Below, one piece after another: positions 27,531 through 37,352 of a stretch of 60,768 bases of DNA. Under the pieces are notes generated by a model. That model worked only from the letters and a program-made list of their open reading frames with translations. It was not told where the DNA came from and did no database searches. Source of the DNA: Affinirhizobium lemnae (GTDB lineage: Bacteria; Pseudomonadota; Alphaproteobacteria; Rhizobiales; Rhizobiaceae). The position numbers and the translations under genes were made by a program. The stretch lies in NCBI RefSeq assembly GCF_022968395.1, contig NZ_JALJQZ010000025.1:1-60768 (forward strand), in the 5' to 3' direction. Every line of letters starts with the position of its first letter. The first letter of the stretch is position 1.

Positions 27531-28019
27531 ATGGCGCATAGAACAGAAGCGCAATTCGTCACCTTTAGTCTCGGCGAGGAAATCTTCGCCGTGCCTGTGG
27601 AGGTGGTTCGAGAAATCCTCGATCATGAGGATGCGTTCAAGATTCCCCATGGCCCGGACTATCTTCTGGGCCTCAGGGACGTTCGCGGACAGGGCGTACC
27701 GGTTATTGACCTTCGTGTTCGGCTCGGGATGACACCAACGATCAAGACGTCACATACACGTATCCTTGTTCTGGATGTTCCCGTCGAGACTCGCGTTCTG
27801 GCCCTTGGCCTGGTTGCAGACCGGGTCTATGAAGTCGTTCCATTCCTGCAAGAGCAGATTGAGGACGCTCCCGACATTGGCATCCAGTGGCGATCCGATT
27901 ACATTTCCGGGGTCGTTCGACGCAATGGCGGCTTCGTGGTGATCATCGATCTTGCGCGCCTGTTTTCCGATAGCGGCAGCGCGCTGGCAAATGCTACACG
28001 CATGCAGCATGTAGCGTGA
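27531..28019 (+). CDS. cheW: Chemotaxis coupling protein CheW (second copy)
   Basis: The 162-residue protein has CheW signatures: FVTFSLGEEIFAVPVEVVREILD, YLLGLRDVRGQGVPVIDLRVRLGM and ALGLVADRVYEVV. The start at 27531 (one base after the MCP stop) was preferred; the same frame is open further upstream within the MCP gene but that region is only a shadow. It precedes cheR by 12 bases. Confidence 0.9.
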   Translation: MAHRTEAQFVTFSLGEEIFAVPVEVVREILDHEDAFKIPHGPDYLLGLRDVRGQGVPVIDLRVRLGMTPTIKTSHTRILVLDVPVETRVLALGLVADRVYEVVPFLQEQIEDAPDIGIQWRSDYISGVVRRNGGFVVIIDLARLFSDSGSALANATRMQHVA

Positions 28020-28031
28020 TGGAGATTGTGA

Positions 28032-28892
28032 GTGAGCGTAGCAGCCAGACAGGCTTCCCATTCTCCGGATGACCGCATTAGCAGGCGCAATTTTGATCGT
28101 CTGGCAAAGTTCATCTACGAGTATAGCGGCATCAAGATGCCGGTCACAAAGGCAACCATGTTGGAGGGCCGACTTCGAAAGCGCCTGCGCGTATGCAACA
28201 TCGCGAGTTTTGACGCATATTGCGACTACCTTTTCGAGCACAATGGACTGGAAAAGGAAGTGATCTTTCTAATTGATGCAGTAACAACCAACAAGACCGA
28301 TTTTTTCCGCGAGCCGAAGCACTTCGAATATCTCGTCGAAACCGCCCTGCCGGATCTGTTGCCCGATGTAACTGGAAAATTGCGAGTGTGGAGTGCGGCC
28401 TGCTCCACCGGCGCGGAACCCTACACACTGGCGATGGTTCTTTCCGAAACGCTTGCATTTCGCGAGTCAAGCATGGATTTCCAGATTACCGCGACGGATC
28501 TTTCGACAGAAGTGCTGGAGACTGCGCGCAGGGCAATCTATCCGGTCGGGATGATAGAGCCGATTCCGTATCAACTCCGGCGGAAATATGTCCTGGATCA
28601 TATCGACCGGGACAGGGGAGAGGTCCGGATCGATGTATCGTTGCGTCGAAAGGTCGGGTTCGGTCGGCTGAACCTGATGGCTGAGGCCTATCCGGTTCGC
28701 GACATGCAACACGTCATCTTTTGCCGGAACGTTCTGATCTATTTCGACAAGCCGACGCAGAAGCACGTCCTCTCCAACCTTTGCGATTGCTTAATTCCAG
28801 GAGGCTATCTTTTCATCGGCCACTCCGAATCTGCCACCGGGCTCGATTTGCCGATCAAGCAGGTCGCAAACACCATCTTCAAACGAATCTGA
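28032..28892 (+). CDS. cheR: Chemoreceptor methyltransferase CheR
   Basis: CheR methylates receptor glutamates using SAM for adaptation. The 286-residue protein has the N-terminal helical domain (NFDRLAKFIYEYSGIKM) and the catalytic domain with TDFFREPKHFEYL, the SAM motif LRVWSAACSTGAEPYTLAM, TATDLSTEVLETA and HVIFCRNVLIYFDKPTQ. The start is GTG at 28032. Since the neighbouring MCP lacks a CheR tether, methylation would use direct binding. Confidence 0.95.
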   Translation: MSVAARQASHSPDDRISRRNFDRLAKFIYEYSGIKMPVTKATMLEGRLRKRLRVCNIASFDAYCDYLFEHNGLEKEVIFLIDAVTTNKTDFFREPKHFEYLVETALPDLLPDVTGKLRVWSAACSTGAEPYTLAMVLSETLAFRESSMDFQITATDLSTEVLETARRAIYPVGMIEPIPYQLRRKYVLDHIDRDRGEVRIDVSLRRKVGFGRLNLMAEAYPVRDMQHVIFCRNVLIYFDKPTQKHVLSNLCDCLIPGGYLFIGHSESATGLDLPIKQVANTIFKRI

Positions 28893-28895
28893 TTG

Positions 28896-29978
28896 ATGAA
28901 GAAAAAGATCCGAGTTCTCATCGTTGACGACTCCGCCAGCATCCGGCAGACGCTGACAAAGATCCTGTCCGAGGATGACGAGATAGAGGTAATCGGGGCA
29001 GCGACCGATCCTTTCATGGCCGCCCGAAAGATCCGCGACGAGATCCCTGATGTCATAACGCTCGATGTCGAGATGCCGCAGATGGATGGCATCACCTTCC
29101 TACGAAAGCTGATGTCCCAACATCCGATCCCTGTCGTTATGTGTTCTTCTCTGACCGAGCAGGGATCGGAGACCCTGATGCAGGCCCTGGAGGCGGGTGC
29201 TGTCGATATCATCCTGAAGCCGAAGATCGGGGCTGCAGATCAGTTGGCGGAAAGTGCCGAACGCGTTCGAACAGCCGTAAAAGGTGCTGCGCGCGCCAGG
29301 ATCAGCAAGCTGAAGCGATTTCGAGCGGAGAATGCCACGGTGCAGGAAAAACTGACCGCCGACGCAATCCTTCCCCCACCAACCGGTGGTGCGATGGCGA
29401 AAACGACCGAGATGGTCGTCTGCGTTGGAGCTTCCACCGGCGGCACGGAGGCCCTGCGCGAGATGCTCGAGACCCTACCGGCAAACGCGCCCGGCATCGT
29501 GATTGTCCAGCATATGCCGGAAAAATTCACGGCAGCCTTTGCAAAGCGCCTCAATGGTTTGTGCGAAGTAGAGGTGAAGGAGGCAGAGGACGGCGATCCT
29601 GTCCTGCGGGGCCATGTGCTGATTGCACCTGGAGACAAGCATATGCTGCTGGAGCGCCGCGGCGCGCGGTACCATGTTTCGATTCGCAGCGGTCCACTCG
29701 TCAGCCGCCATCGTCCGTCCGTTGATGTTCTATTTCGCTCCGCCGCGCGGGCCGCAGGGGCCAATGCAATGGGTGTCATCATGACCGGTATGGGAGACGA
29801 CGGTGCCCGCGGTATGGAAGAAATGCATCAGGCTGGTGCCTTTACCGTAGCCCAGGATGAAGCTTCTTCCATCGTTTTCGGCATGCCAAAAGAAGCGATT
29901 GCGCGCGGAGGAGTCGATCGAATCGTATCGCTTGAGCAGATTGCGCAGGAGATTATGGCGGCAGATCGCAGGCGGTGA
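28896..29978 (+). CDS. cheB: Chemotaxis methylesterase/glutamine deamidase CheB
   Basis: The 360-residue protein has a receiver domain (phospho-Asp57 in [12 protein letters not shown]), a linker, and a C-terminal esterase with the catalytic Ser in [11 protein letters not shown], His in [16 protein letters not shown] and Asp in [12 protein letters not shown]. It removes receptor methyl groups when phosphorylated by CheA. The ATG at 28896 (4 bases after the cheR stop) was taken over the adjoining TTG. It is the last che gene of the operon. Confidence 0.95.
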   Translation: MKKKIRVLIVDDSASIRQTLTKILSEDDEIEVIGAATDPFMAARKIRDEIPDVITLDVEMPQMDGITFLRKLMSQHPIPVVMCSSLTEQGSETLMQALEAGAVDIILKPKIGAADQLAESAERVRTAVKGAARARISKLKRFRAENATVQEKLTADAILPPPTGGAMAKTTEMVVCVGASTGGTEALREMLETLPANAPGIVIVQHMPEKFTAAFAKRLNGLCEVEVKEAEDGDPVLRGHVLIAPGDKHMLLERRGARYHVSIRSGPLVSRHRPSVDVLFRSAARAAGANAMGVIMTGMGDDGARGMEEMHQAGAFTVAQDEASSIVFGMPKEAIARGGVDRIVSLEQIAQEIMAADRRR

Positions 29979-30135
29979 TATCGGTCGGCTGAAGCCCGAT
30001 CAAATAACTGAAAATACATTGATTTCAGTAGATTATAAACCCTTGGTTAACCATCAAGTCCGACAATGCAATCACACGATGAGCGTGCACTAACAGAGCG
30101 ATGCCGCCTCACGACCTCATTGATCAGGATCGACG

Positions 30136-30831
30136 ATGCCCGTTATTACCTTTGCCAACACCAAAGGCGGCGCCGGCAAGACAACCGCCGTACTTTTGCT
30201 CGCAACAGAATTGGCCCAGATGGGCCACCGTGTGACGGTCCTGGATGCCGATCCGCAGTACTGGATGTCACGCTGGTACGATCTATCGCAGCCCGTCGCA
30301 CGCCTCAATGTCATTCCCTATGTCACGCAATCCTCGATCGACCGCCATCTGCAGGAAGCCCGGAAGAAATCGGACTATGTTCTGATCGATCTTCCAGGAG
30401 CACGCAGCCCGCTTCTTGCCAAGGCAATCGGACTTTCTGATCATGTGCTGATACCAATTCAAGGGTGTGCGATGGATGCGCAGGGCGGCGCACATGTCCT
30501 TGAGTTGCTGCAATACCTGGATGACAAGCTCGGACTGAAGGTTCCCCATTCCGTGATCCTCACCCGTGTCAATTCGATGGTGACAACACGCGCACTTCTG
30601 GCCGTTAAAGGGCTGTTGGCCCAGAAGAACGTGGATGTTCTCAACGTTCCGATCATCGAGCGGTCGGCTTTCCGCGACGTCTTCGATTGCGGCGGCACAC
30701 TTCACACCATGGATCTTGGTCGGGTCAGCAATCTGGACAAGGCACGTGAAAACGCCCGCCTCTATGCCGAGGATGTCATGCGCCGCGTCGCCCGCACCCA
30801 ACAGGCGGCAAAGTCACGCACCGCCGCCTGA
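30136..30831 (+). CDS. ParA/MinD-family ATPase, VirC1-like
   Basis: The 231-residue protein has a deviant Walker A KGGAGKTT (10-17), a Walker A' region VTVLDADPQYWMSRW and Walker B YVLIDLPGARSP. It resembles orphan ParA proteins and Agrobacterium VirC1 rather than plasmid ParA, and there is no parB beside it. It follows the che operon after 157 bases, so it may place chemoreceptor arrays, as ParC and PpfA do in Vibrio and Rhodobacter; that link is inference. AGGATCG precedes the ATG. It converges on ccoS. Confidence 0.8.
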   Translation: MPVITFANTKGGAGKTTAVLLLATELAQMGHRVTVLDADPQYWMSRWYDLSQPVARLNVIPYVTQSSIDRHLQEARKKSDYVLIDLPGARSPLLAKAIGLSDHVLIPIQGCAMDAQGGAHVLELLQYLDDKLGLKVPHSVILTRVNSMVTTRALLAVKGLLAQKNVDVLNVPIIERSAFRDVFDCGGTLHTMDLGRVSNLDKARENARLYAEDVMRRVARTQQAAKSRTAA

Positions 30832-30843
30832 GCTGTCTAAAAA

Positions 30844-30996
30844 TCAGGATTTTGGCCGGTCGTCGTCTTCCAGCACCCGCCAGGCCGCGCCATCCAGATC
30901 ATCATACTGGCCGCTCTTCAGCGACCAGAGGAAGGCTGCAAGACCCAATCCACCCAAAGCCAGAGCGACCGGGATAAGATAAATCAGCATGTTCAT
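30844..30996 (-). CDS. ccoS: cbb3 oxidase maturation protein CcoS (FixS)
   Basis: The 50-residue product starts MNMLIYLIPVALALGGLGLAAFLWSLKSGQYDDLDGAAWRVL, a single membrane helix followed by the conserved GQ(Y/F)DDL(D/E) motif of CcoS, required for cofactor insertion into cbb3 oxidase. The ATG at 30996 overlaps the ccoI stop (ATGA), which fixes the start. It is the last gene of ccoGHIS. Confidence 0.92.
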   Translation of the reverse strand: MNMLIYLIPVALALGGLGLAAFLWSLKSGQYDDLDGAAWRVLEDDDRPKS

Positions 30997-33299
30997 GCTG
31001 CGTGCACCTCTCTGCTTTGGCTCGTCGTCGTCACCGCCTGCCGAGGAGCCGAATTCGCCCATGATCTGACGATTCCATTGAGACGCAGAGCATTGGCCAC
31101 AACAATCAGCGATGATGTGGACATTGCTATCGAGGCAATGAGCGGTGTTGCATAACCGGCAATGGCGATCGGAACGGCGATGACGTTATAGCCAATTGCC
31201 AAGGCGAAGTTTTCTCGAATGAGGCGACCGGCTTGCTTCGAGACGCTGATCGCCGTCGGCACCGCATCCAGCCCCTCGTGCATGAAAACGAAGTCGGCGG
31301 CTTGCCTTCCAACGTCAGCTGCCGTGGCAGGCGCCATTGACACATAGGCTGCCCTGAGAGCTGGCGCATCGTTGATGCCGTCACCGACCATCAGCGTTTT
31401 TGTGCCGGTTTGTGTGCGTTCAGCAAGCGCTTCGCACTTGTCACGCGGCGTAAGCTCAGCCCGCCAGGCGTCAATGTCCAGATGATCGGCCACCCGAGCG
31501 ACAGCGCTTTCTCGGTCACCGGACAAAAGCATCATTCGGTGATCGTGCTGCTTCAGAGCCTCGATTGCCTCGCGGGCATTGGCACGAAGCATATCCTCAA
31601 ACAGGAATGTCGCGAGTTCCTGTCCATCCAGGGACAGGACAACCTCTGAGAATCCTCCTGTGTCAATCTCGTGAGAGGCAGGCGAGGCAAATGTGCGACG
31701 GCCCAGGCGGTAGGTCCCGTCTGGCGTTTTTGCTTGGATCCCCTGCCCCGCCAGTTCCTCGACACCGTCAAAAGCCAGAACAGGACCAACATGGCTTGCG
31801 TGGATTGCCTGCGAGAGCGGATGTCGCGAGTGAACGGCCAGAGATGCTGCCATTGCCACGTGTGCGGGTTTTCCTCGGCTGGAAACGAGGCGAGGCTTGC
31901 CCAGGGTCAGTGTTCCTGTCTTGTCGAACACAATAGTCTCGACCTCGGCGAGGCGCTCCATTGCCGAGCCGTCCTTCACCATGATGCCGTGTTTGAAAAG
32001 GCGTCCGGCCGCGACTACCTGCACGACGGGAACGGCAAGCCCCAAGGCGCACGGGCAGGTGATGATCAGAACGGCAATGGCGATCAGCAGCGCCTGTTTC
32101 CAGTCACCACCGAAAATGCCCCATCCCAGAAAGGTTGCGAGCGCCAGAACATGGACGCAAGGGGCATAGATCTGGGCAGCGCGATCGGCAATGCGCCGGT
32201 AATGTGCCTTGCCACCCTCAGCTGCTTCCATGAGCCCGATGATTTCAGACAGGAACGATTGGCGCGCTGACGCCGTTGCCTCGATCACGAGAGCGCCGGT
32301 CAAGTTCATCGTCCCTGCCTGGACGCTAGCACCGGGGCCAACCGGACATGGATCAGACTCGCCGTTAACGATGGAGCGGTCGACATCGCTTCTACCCTGT
32401 TTGATGATCCCGTCGACTGGCAATCGATCACCGGCAGAGATTGCGATACGGTCGCCCGGCTTCACTTCATCAAGCGGACGATATTCACGCGAGCCATCCT
32501 GCTGAATGACCATGGCGCCCCGCGGAGACAGACGTGCAAGACCAACGATGGCGGAGCGGGCACGATCACGCATGATATGATCGAGAGTGCGGCCGATCAG
32601 CAGAAAAAACAGGAGCGAGGCGGTCGCGTCGAACCATGCATGTTCGCCATGATTGATCGTTTCCCACAGGGAGATAGCATAGGACAAGGATATTGCCAGC
32701 GCGATCGGCACGTCCATGTTCGTGCGTCCGTGCCTGAGCGCAGCCCAGGCCGACTGATAGAAGAAGCGTCCCCCATAGATCAGCGCGGGCGCTGCGATGA
32801 AGGCCGAGATCCAATGAAACAGGTCACGCGTCGCAGCCTCCGCCCCTGACCAGACAGAGACGGACAGCAACATGATATTGGCGGCGGCGAAGCCCGTGAC
32901 TGCCACACCGCGGAGAAGCTGGGACTTGATCTCATCGTCTTCCTCCAGTTCCGCGGAGAAGAGGTGAGATTCGTAACCGGTTCGCTTCCAGATGGCCGCC
33001 GGGAAGGATCGCGGATCGGTTTCTTGCCCGGTTCCTTCGGCGGTCGCAGTCCAGACAATTGAAACGCGCCGTGTTGAAAGATTGACACGCGCCCTGCGAA
33101 CGCCCGGAACCTCGCGCAAGGCCTGTTCTACCGCTGTGATGCAGGCACCGCAGTGGACGCCCGGGACGCTGAGATCCAGTTGACGGCATCCATCGCCCAC
33201 ATCCCGGCTTGCCAGCATCAGTTCTTCGGAAGAGGGAAATGTGTGTGAGGCGCCGGCCAGTTCAAGCGCGGCCTCGGTACCGGGCGCGCAGCAGCTCAT
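30993..33299 (-). CDS. ccoI: Copper-transporting P1B-type ATPase CcoI (FixI)
   Basis: CcoI moves copper across the inner membrane for assembly of the CuB centre of cbb3 oxidase. The 768-residue protein has an N-terminal CCAPG motif, a heavy-metal domain with GVHCGAC, eight or so membrane helices, the ion-site CPC in ITCPCALGLA, the phosphorylation site DKTGTLTLG and the hinge GDGINDAPAL. It overlaps ccoH upstream by four bases and ccoS downstream by four. Confidence 0.95.
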   Translation of the reverse strand: MSCCAPGTEAALELAGASHTFPSSEELMLASRDVGDGCRQLDLSVPGVHCGACITAVEQALREVPGVRRARVNLSTRRVSIVWTATAEGTGQETDPRSFPAAIWKRTGYESHLFSAELEEDDEIKSQLLRGVAVTGFAAANIMLLSVSVWSGAEAATRDLFHWISAFIAAPALIYGGRFFYQSAWAALRHGRTNMDVPIALAISLSYAISLWETINHGEHAWFDATASLLFFLLIGRTLDHIMRDRARSAIVGLARLSPRGAMVIQQDGSREYRPLDEVKPGDRIAISAGDRLPVDGIIKQGRSDVDRSIVNGESDPCPVGPGASVQAGTMNLTGALVIEATASARQSFLSEIIGLMEAAEGGKAHYRRIADRAAQIYAPCVHVLALATFLGWGIFGGDWKQALLIAIAVLIITCPCALGLAVPVVQVVAAGRLFKHGIMVKDGSAMERLAEVETIVFDKTGTLTLGKPRLVSSRGKPAHVAMAASLAVHSRHPLSQAIHASHVGPVLAFDGVEELAGQGIQAKTPDGTYRLGRRTFASPASHEIDTGGFSEVVLSLDGQELATFLFEDMLRANAREAIEALKQHDHRMMLLSGDRESAVARVADHLDIDAWRAELTPRDKCEALAERTQTGTKTLMVGDGINDAPALRAAYVSMAPATAADVGRQAADFVFMHEGLDAVPTAISVSKQAGRLIRENFALAIGYNVIAVPIAIAGYATPLIASIAMSTSSLIVVANALRLNGIVRSWANSAPRQAVTTTSQSREVHAA

Positions 33300-33790
33300 T
33301 TGGACTCTCCCATGACGGCAATCCGCTGCGAATGGTGGAGGATGCGGCTTCCATCTTTCAGGGCACTGATATCAACGATCCAGTGGCCCGCCTGCACGGT
33401 TCGTTCCACAGCGTATACGCCTCTACCCAATGGCTGAAGTGTCTCTCTGAAATCCTGATGGTCGCCCACGGGCCTCTTGAAGATCGCAAAGACCTCATCT
33501 GCAAAGACCGGCTGGCCTTTGGCATCGGTGATCAGGATTTCGATCTTCGAGGGTGTGACGGTCAGTACATCCGTTATGCCTGATGCATTCAGCTGTTTTG
33601 CTTCATTGACCTTCGCGTTGAACTGCTGGCTCGCGACATAGGTGTTTTCGACGACGAGCCCGCTCCATGAATGGACGGCCTGATAGGCCATGTAGAAGTT
33701 CACCGATATGATCGTACCGAAAAAGAGGCCGATCACTCCCAGCATATGCCAGCCCGTGAAGGTGAAGCTGCTTGCATCGCGTGTTGTCAT
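33296..33790 (-). CDS. ccoH: cbb3 oxidase assembly protein CcoH (FixH)
   Basis: The 164-residue FixH-family protein has an N-terminal membrane helix (GWHMLGVIGLFFGTIISVNFYMAYQA, about 13-38) and a periplasmic domain with QFNAKVNEAK, VFAIFKRPVGDHQDF and GHWIVDISA. It is needed for stable cbb3 assembly. It overlaps both ccoG and ccoI by four bases, so the operon is translationally coupled throughout. Confidence 0.92.
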   Translation of the reverse strand: MTTRDASSFTFTGWHMLGVIGLFFGTIISVNFYMAYQAVHSWSGLVVENTYVASQQFNAKVNEAKQLNASGITDVLTVTPSKIEILITDAKGQPVFADEVFAIFKRPVGDHQDFRETLQPLGRGVYAVERTVQAGHWIVDISALKDGSRILHHSQRIAVMGESK

Positions 33791-35367
33791 TTGCTGGCTC
33801 CCGGGGTGTTGAAGTTTGCGTGGTAAACATCCGTCTCGCCGCTGGCGCGGTCTTCCAGGATGAAGTTGAAGCCTTCTCTCGGGTCACCCACGGCGGCTTT
33901 CGGCAAAGTCACGAAAACCTTGAGCGGCGTTGCCTGGTCCGGATCCAGCGGAATGGCGAAGACGCGGTCCGCATAATCGGTCGAGATTTCGGGGATCTTC
34001 ATTTCCGCGCCCGGCAATCCCTGCAGCGACAGAAATACCGTGCGGCGCTCAGGGATCATGTTCAAGAGGCGCACCGTGTAGCCGTTGCGGATCGAACCGT
34101 CCGACTCCAAAACAAATTGCGGGTTTCGATCATGGAGCACGTTGATCTCCAGCCGATCGCGGCTGAGAAGGGCGACCAGCAGCGCTAGTCCCACCGCGCT
34201 CCACACTCCCATATAGAGAAGCGTGCGAAGACGAAGCAGGATCTTCCAGTCGAAGTGCCGGATCTGATCGACGAAGCTGCCGTCAACCTTGCGAACACGG
34301 TTCGGATTGATGCTCGAGCGCCCGCCATCGGTCGCCAGCGCCATGTTGGACTGGTATTCGTTCAAGGTGGCATAGGCGATGAGGCCGCGTTCACGTCCAA
34401 GCTTGTCCATCACATTGTCGCAGGCATCGATGCACAGCGAACAGGTAATGCATTCGAATTGCTGGCCATCGCGGATGTCGATCCCCATGGGACAGACAGC
34501 GACGCAGGCGTTGCAATCGACGCAATCGCCAACGGCTCGCTCTTCCGCGACCGCCTTTTTCGAACTCTTGCCGCGCGGCTCGCCCCGCCAGTCGTTATAG
34601 GTCACGACCAGCGAATTATCATCCAGCATGGCCCCCTGGATGCGGGGCCAGGGACACATGTAGATGCAGACCTGTTCGCGCATCAGCCCGCCCAGCACAT
34701 AGGTCGTTGCAGTGAGGATGGCGACCGTGGAATAGGCGACGAAAGCTGCATGGCCGGTGACGAAATCAAAGGCCAGCGAAGGCGCATCGGCGAAATAGAA
34801 GATCCAGGCGCCGCCTGTTGCAACGGCAATGAAAAGCCATGCCGCATGCTTGACGGTGCGCTTGGCCAGCTTTTGCGCGCTCCAGGGCGCCGCATCCAGC
34901 TTCATGCGCGCATTCCGGTCGCCTTCGATAAAGCGTTCGACAGACAGAAAGAGATCGACCCACACCGTTTGCGGACAGGCATAGCCGCACCAGGCGCGAC
35001 CGACCGCAGACGTCACGAGAAAAAGGCCAAAGCCTGCCATGACGAGCAGACCGGCAACGAAGAAGAACTCCTGCGGCCAGATCTCGATCATGAAGAAATA
35101 GAAGCGACGGTTGGCCAGATCCACCAGAACCGCCTGATCAGGCGCGAACGGCCCCCGGTCCCACCGGATCCAGGGCGTCAGATAATAGATCCCCAACGTG
35201 ATCAGCATGACCAGCCATTTGAAGCGCCGGAAGCGACCTTTGATTTCCTTGGGAAAAATCTTTTTCTGGGCTTCGTAGAGCGGCTCGTGAGGCGGCGGCG
35301 CAGCGGGGCGCTTCTCGTCCTCTGTCTTCTTCCGGTCTTTGGTGGATGGGGCTGTGTAAAGGTTCAT
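33787..35367 (-). CDS. ccoG: cbb3 oxidase accessory protein CcoG (FixG)
   Basis: CcoG is a membrane-bound ferredoxin-like protein implicated in Cu(II) reduction for cbb3 assembly. The 526-residue product has membrane helices, WCGYACPQTVWVDLF and CIYMCPWPRIQGAM motifs, and two 4Fe-4S motifs CVDCNACVAVCP and CITCSLCIDACD, with an Ig-like C-terminal domain (about 400-520). ATG 35367 (MNLYTAPSTK) gives the family N-terminus; the frame is open further upstream but crosses the FixK box. Confidence 0.94.
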   Translation of the reverse strand: MNLYTAPSTKDRKKTEDEKRPAAPPPHEPLYEAQKKIFPKEIKGRFRRFKWLVMLITLGIYYLTPWIRWDRGPFAPDQAVLVDLANRRFYFFMIEIWPQEFFFVAGLLVMAGFGLFLVTSAVGRAWCGYACPQTVWVDLFLSVERFIEGDRNARMKLDAAPWSAQKLAKRTVKHAAWLFIAVATGGAWIFYFADAPSLAFDFVTGHAAFVAYSTVAILTATTYVLGGLMREQVCIYMCPWPRIQGAMLDDNSLVVTYNDWRGEPRGKSSKKAVAEERAVGDCVDCNACVAVCPMGIDIRDGQQFECITCSLCIDACDNVMDKLGRERGLIAYATLNEYQSNMALATDGGRSSINPNRVRKVDGSFVDQIRHFDWKILLRLRTLLYMGVWSAVGLALLVALLSRDRLEINVLHDRNPQFVLESDGSIRNGYTVRLLNMIPERRTVFLSLQGLPGAEMKIPEISTDYADRVFAIPLDPDQATPLKVFVTLPKAAVGDPREGFNFILEDRASGETDVYHANFNTPGASK

Positions 35368-35422
35368 GGCAAGGATCCAGTATGATCTCCCAGCCTTTTC
35401 GCACCGCATACGACAGCATACC

Positions 35423-35436
35423 TTGATATAGGTCAA
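35423..35436 (-). promoter_or_regulatory. FixK/FNR box upstream of ccoGHIS
   Basis: TTGAT-ATAG-GTCAA fits the TTGAY-N4-RTCAA consensus. Its centre lies about 62 bases before the ccoG start, leaving a leader of about 20 bases if the box is at -41.5, consistent with low-oxygen activation by FixK or FnrN. Confidence 0.85.
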
Positions 35437-35502
35437 GAATGGGTCCGCCGCGCCGGGATGTCGCACCGCTCTGGACACCAAAGCCCGTTCGGCAAAACGG
35501 AA

Positions 35503-35534
35503 AAAAGCCGCCTCTTGTCGAAGAGACGGCTTTT
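35503..35534 (-). terminator. Terminator of ccoNOQP
   Basis: AAAAGCCGCCTCTT and AAGAGACGGCTTTT form a 14-bp stem with one mismatch and a 4-base loop. On the minus strand it ends in a T run, 44 bases after the ccoP stop. Confidence 0.85.
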
Positions 35535-35577
35535 AATTCAGAACAGGTGTTGAACTCCGATTCCGCCCGCGAGATCG

Positions 35578-36441
35578 TTACTCGCCACCACCAAGCGAAT
35601 GGATGTAGACTGCCAGCTGCTTGACTGTCGCATCCCCAAGACGCGCATTCCAACCCGGCATGACGCCGTGTTTGGGCTGGCGAATCTGGGCGACGATCTG
35701 TTCCTCGCCCTTGACCTTCAGCCAGATGGCGTCGGCAAGATTTGGTGCACCGAATTCGCGGTTACCCTTGGCATCTTGGCCGTGGCAAGAAGCGCAATTG
35801 TCTGCAAACAGCTGCTTGCCGGGTTCGACAAGTGCGGCATTGTGCGGCTTGTCGGTCAGGCTCACAACATAGGCGGCAACCTGCTTGATCTCATCCGGCT
35901 TCAGAATATCGCCAAAGGCCGGCATTTCCGATGTACGGGTTTCAGGATCATCCTGGAAGCGGATACCGTGCGAGATCGTCTGATGGATCTGCTCGATGTT
36001 TCCACCCCACAGCCAATCGTCATCGTTCAGGTTCGGATAACCAGCGCCACCAGCAGCACCCGAGCCATGGCACTGGACGCAGTTGACCTTGAAGGCTGCG
36101 GCACCGGCGGCGGTCGCAAACTTCGTCAATTGCGGATCGGCGAGAATGTCCTTCACCGGCGTCGCGGCGATCTTCTGGAGCATGTCGCCCTTCGCCGTCT
36201 TGGCTGCAGACAGTTCTGCACTGAGTTCCGCGCGGCTCGAATATCCCCAGAGACCCTTGGTGGCGCTCGTAAGCATAGGCCAGGCCGGATAGACGACCGT
36301 ATAGGCCAGTGCCCAGACGATCGTGGCGTAGAAGGTCCAGAGCCACCAGCGTGGCAATGGATTGTTCAATTCGCGGATGCCGTCCCACTCATGGCCGGTG
36401 GTTTCGACCCCACTGATGTCATCGATATGTTTGTCTGCCAT
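35578..36441 (-). CDS. ccoP: cbb3 oxidase diheme subunit CcoP (FixP)
   Basis: The 287-residue protein has an N-terminal membrane helix (PRWWLWTFYATIVWALAYTVVYP), then two c-type cytochrome domains with CVQCH and CASCH heme sites and Met ligands in EMPAFG and VMPGW. It passes electrons from cytochrome bc1 to CcoO. ATG 36441 (MADKHID) has AAGGAGG before it and starts 2 bases after the ccoQ stop. Confidence 0.96.
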   Translation of the reverse strand: MADKHIDDISGVETTGHEWDGIRELNNPLPRWWLWTFYATIVWALAYTVVYPAWPMLTSATKGLWGYSSRAELSAELSAAKTAKGDMLQKIAATPVKDILADPQLTKFATAAGAAAFKVNCVQCHGSGAAGGAGYPNLNDDDWLWGGNIEQIHQTISHGIRFQDDPETRTSEMPAFGDILKPDEIKQVAAYVVSLTDKPHNAALVEPGKQLFADNCASCHGQDAKGNREFGAPNLADAIWLKVKGEEQIVAQIRQPKHGVMPGWNARLGDATVKQLAVYIHSLGGGE

Positions 36442-36443
36442 GA

Positions 36444-36596
36444 TCAATCCTCCTTCAGAGGGATGCTTGCAGCTTCTTGAGCCGAGCGCTTTGCGCCAGG
36501 GCGCAAGACGAAAAGGACCGAGCCGACGAAGAACAGAGCCATAGCCAGGAGACCCCAGCTATCGGCGAAGTGGCGCATTGCGGTGTAGACTTCCAT
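36444..36596 (-). CDS. ccoQ: cbb3 oxidase small subunit CcoQ (FixQ)
   Basis: Reading the minus strand by hand gives a 50-residue product starting MEVYTAMRHFADSWGLLAMA, with one membrane helix and a charged tail ending SIPLKED. Length, position between ccoO and ccoP and the tail all fit CcoQ, which stabilises the oxidase core. It starts 12 bases after the ccoO stop. Confidence 0.93.
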   Translation of the reverse strand: MEVYTAMRHFADSWGLLAMALFFVGSVLFVLRPGAKRSAQEAASIPLKED

Positions 36597-36608
36597 GGAT
36601 CAGCCCCC

Positions 36609-37340
36609 TCAACGATAACCAGTGGCGTCGTCATAGGTCGTGAAATCGACCAGCGTGCCGAGCATCTGGAGATAGGCAACCAGCGCATCCATTTCGGTCA
36701 GCTTTGCCGGATTGCCGTCGAAATCACCGACCTTGGCCTTTGGATAGCGAGCGAGGAGACCTGCCGTATCGGCGTTCGGATCTGCCTGGGCCGCCAGATC
36801 CGCCTTGGCGCTCTGCAACATTTCTTCCGAATACGGGACGCCGACCAAGGCGTTTGCCTTCAGATCCATGGTGACATCAGTCACCTTGAGCTGCGTTTCC
36901 TTCAGATAGGCATAGCCAGGCATGATCGATTCCGGCACCACGTCACGCGGGCGGCTGAGATGCTGGACATGCCATTCGTTCGAATAACGATCGCCAACGC
37001 GGGCAAGATCCGGACCCGTACGCTTGGAACCCCACTGGAAGGGGTGGTCGTACATGCTTTCCGCGGCGAGCGAATAGTGGCCGTAGCGCTCGACCTCGTC
37101 GCGGAAGGGACGGATCATCTGGCTGTGACAGACGTAGCAACCTTCGCGGATATAGATATTGCGACCCGCCAGCTCGAGCGGCGAGTAGGGGCGCATGCCC
37201 TCCACCTTCTCGATCGTATTTTGCAGGTAGAAAAGCGGTGCAATTTCCACGATACCGCCAATCGAGACGACGAGAAGCGAGCCGACCAGAAGCAGGGTCG
37301 CATTGCGCTCGATAAACTGGTGTTTCTCCAAAATGGACAT
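36609..37340 (-). CDS. ccoO: cbb3 oxidase monoheme subunit CcoO (FixO)
   Basis: The 243-residue membrane-anchored cytochrome c has an N-terminal helix ([25 protein letters not shown]), the heme site CYVCHSQM and a distal Met in PGYAYL/ESIMPG. It hands electrons from CcoP to the CcoN site. ATG 37340 has AAGGAG before it; a GTG at 37349 would sit on the ribosome binding site. It follows ccoN after 12 bases. Confidence 0.96.
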   Translation of the reverse strand: MSILEKHQFIERNATLLLVGSLLVVSIGGIVEIAPLFYLQNTIEKVEGMRPYSPLELAGRNIYIREGCYVCHSQMIRPFRDEVERYGHYSLAAESMYDHPFQWGSKRTGPDLARVGDRYSNEWHVQHLSRPRDVVPESIMPGYAYLKETQLKVTDVTMDLKANALVGVPYSEEMLQSAKADLAAQADPNADTAGLLARYPKAKVGDFDGNPAKLTEMDALVAYLQMLGTLVDFTTYDDATGYR

Positions 37341-37352
37341 GGGATCCACTCC

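Noticed and set aside
30043..30059. TTGGTTAACCATCAA-like sequence before the parA-like gene as a FixK box
   Set aside because: The arms do not match the TTGAY-N4-RTCAA pattern.
34255..35385. 376-codon open frame opposite ccoG
   Set aside because: Shadow of ccoG; no recognisable domain.
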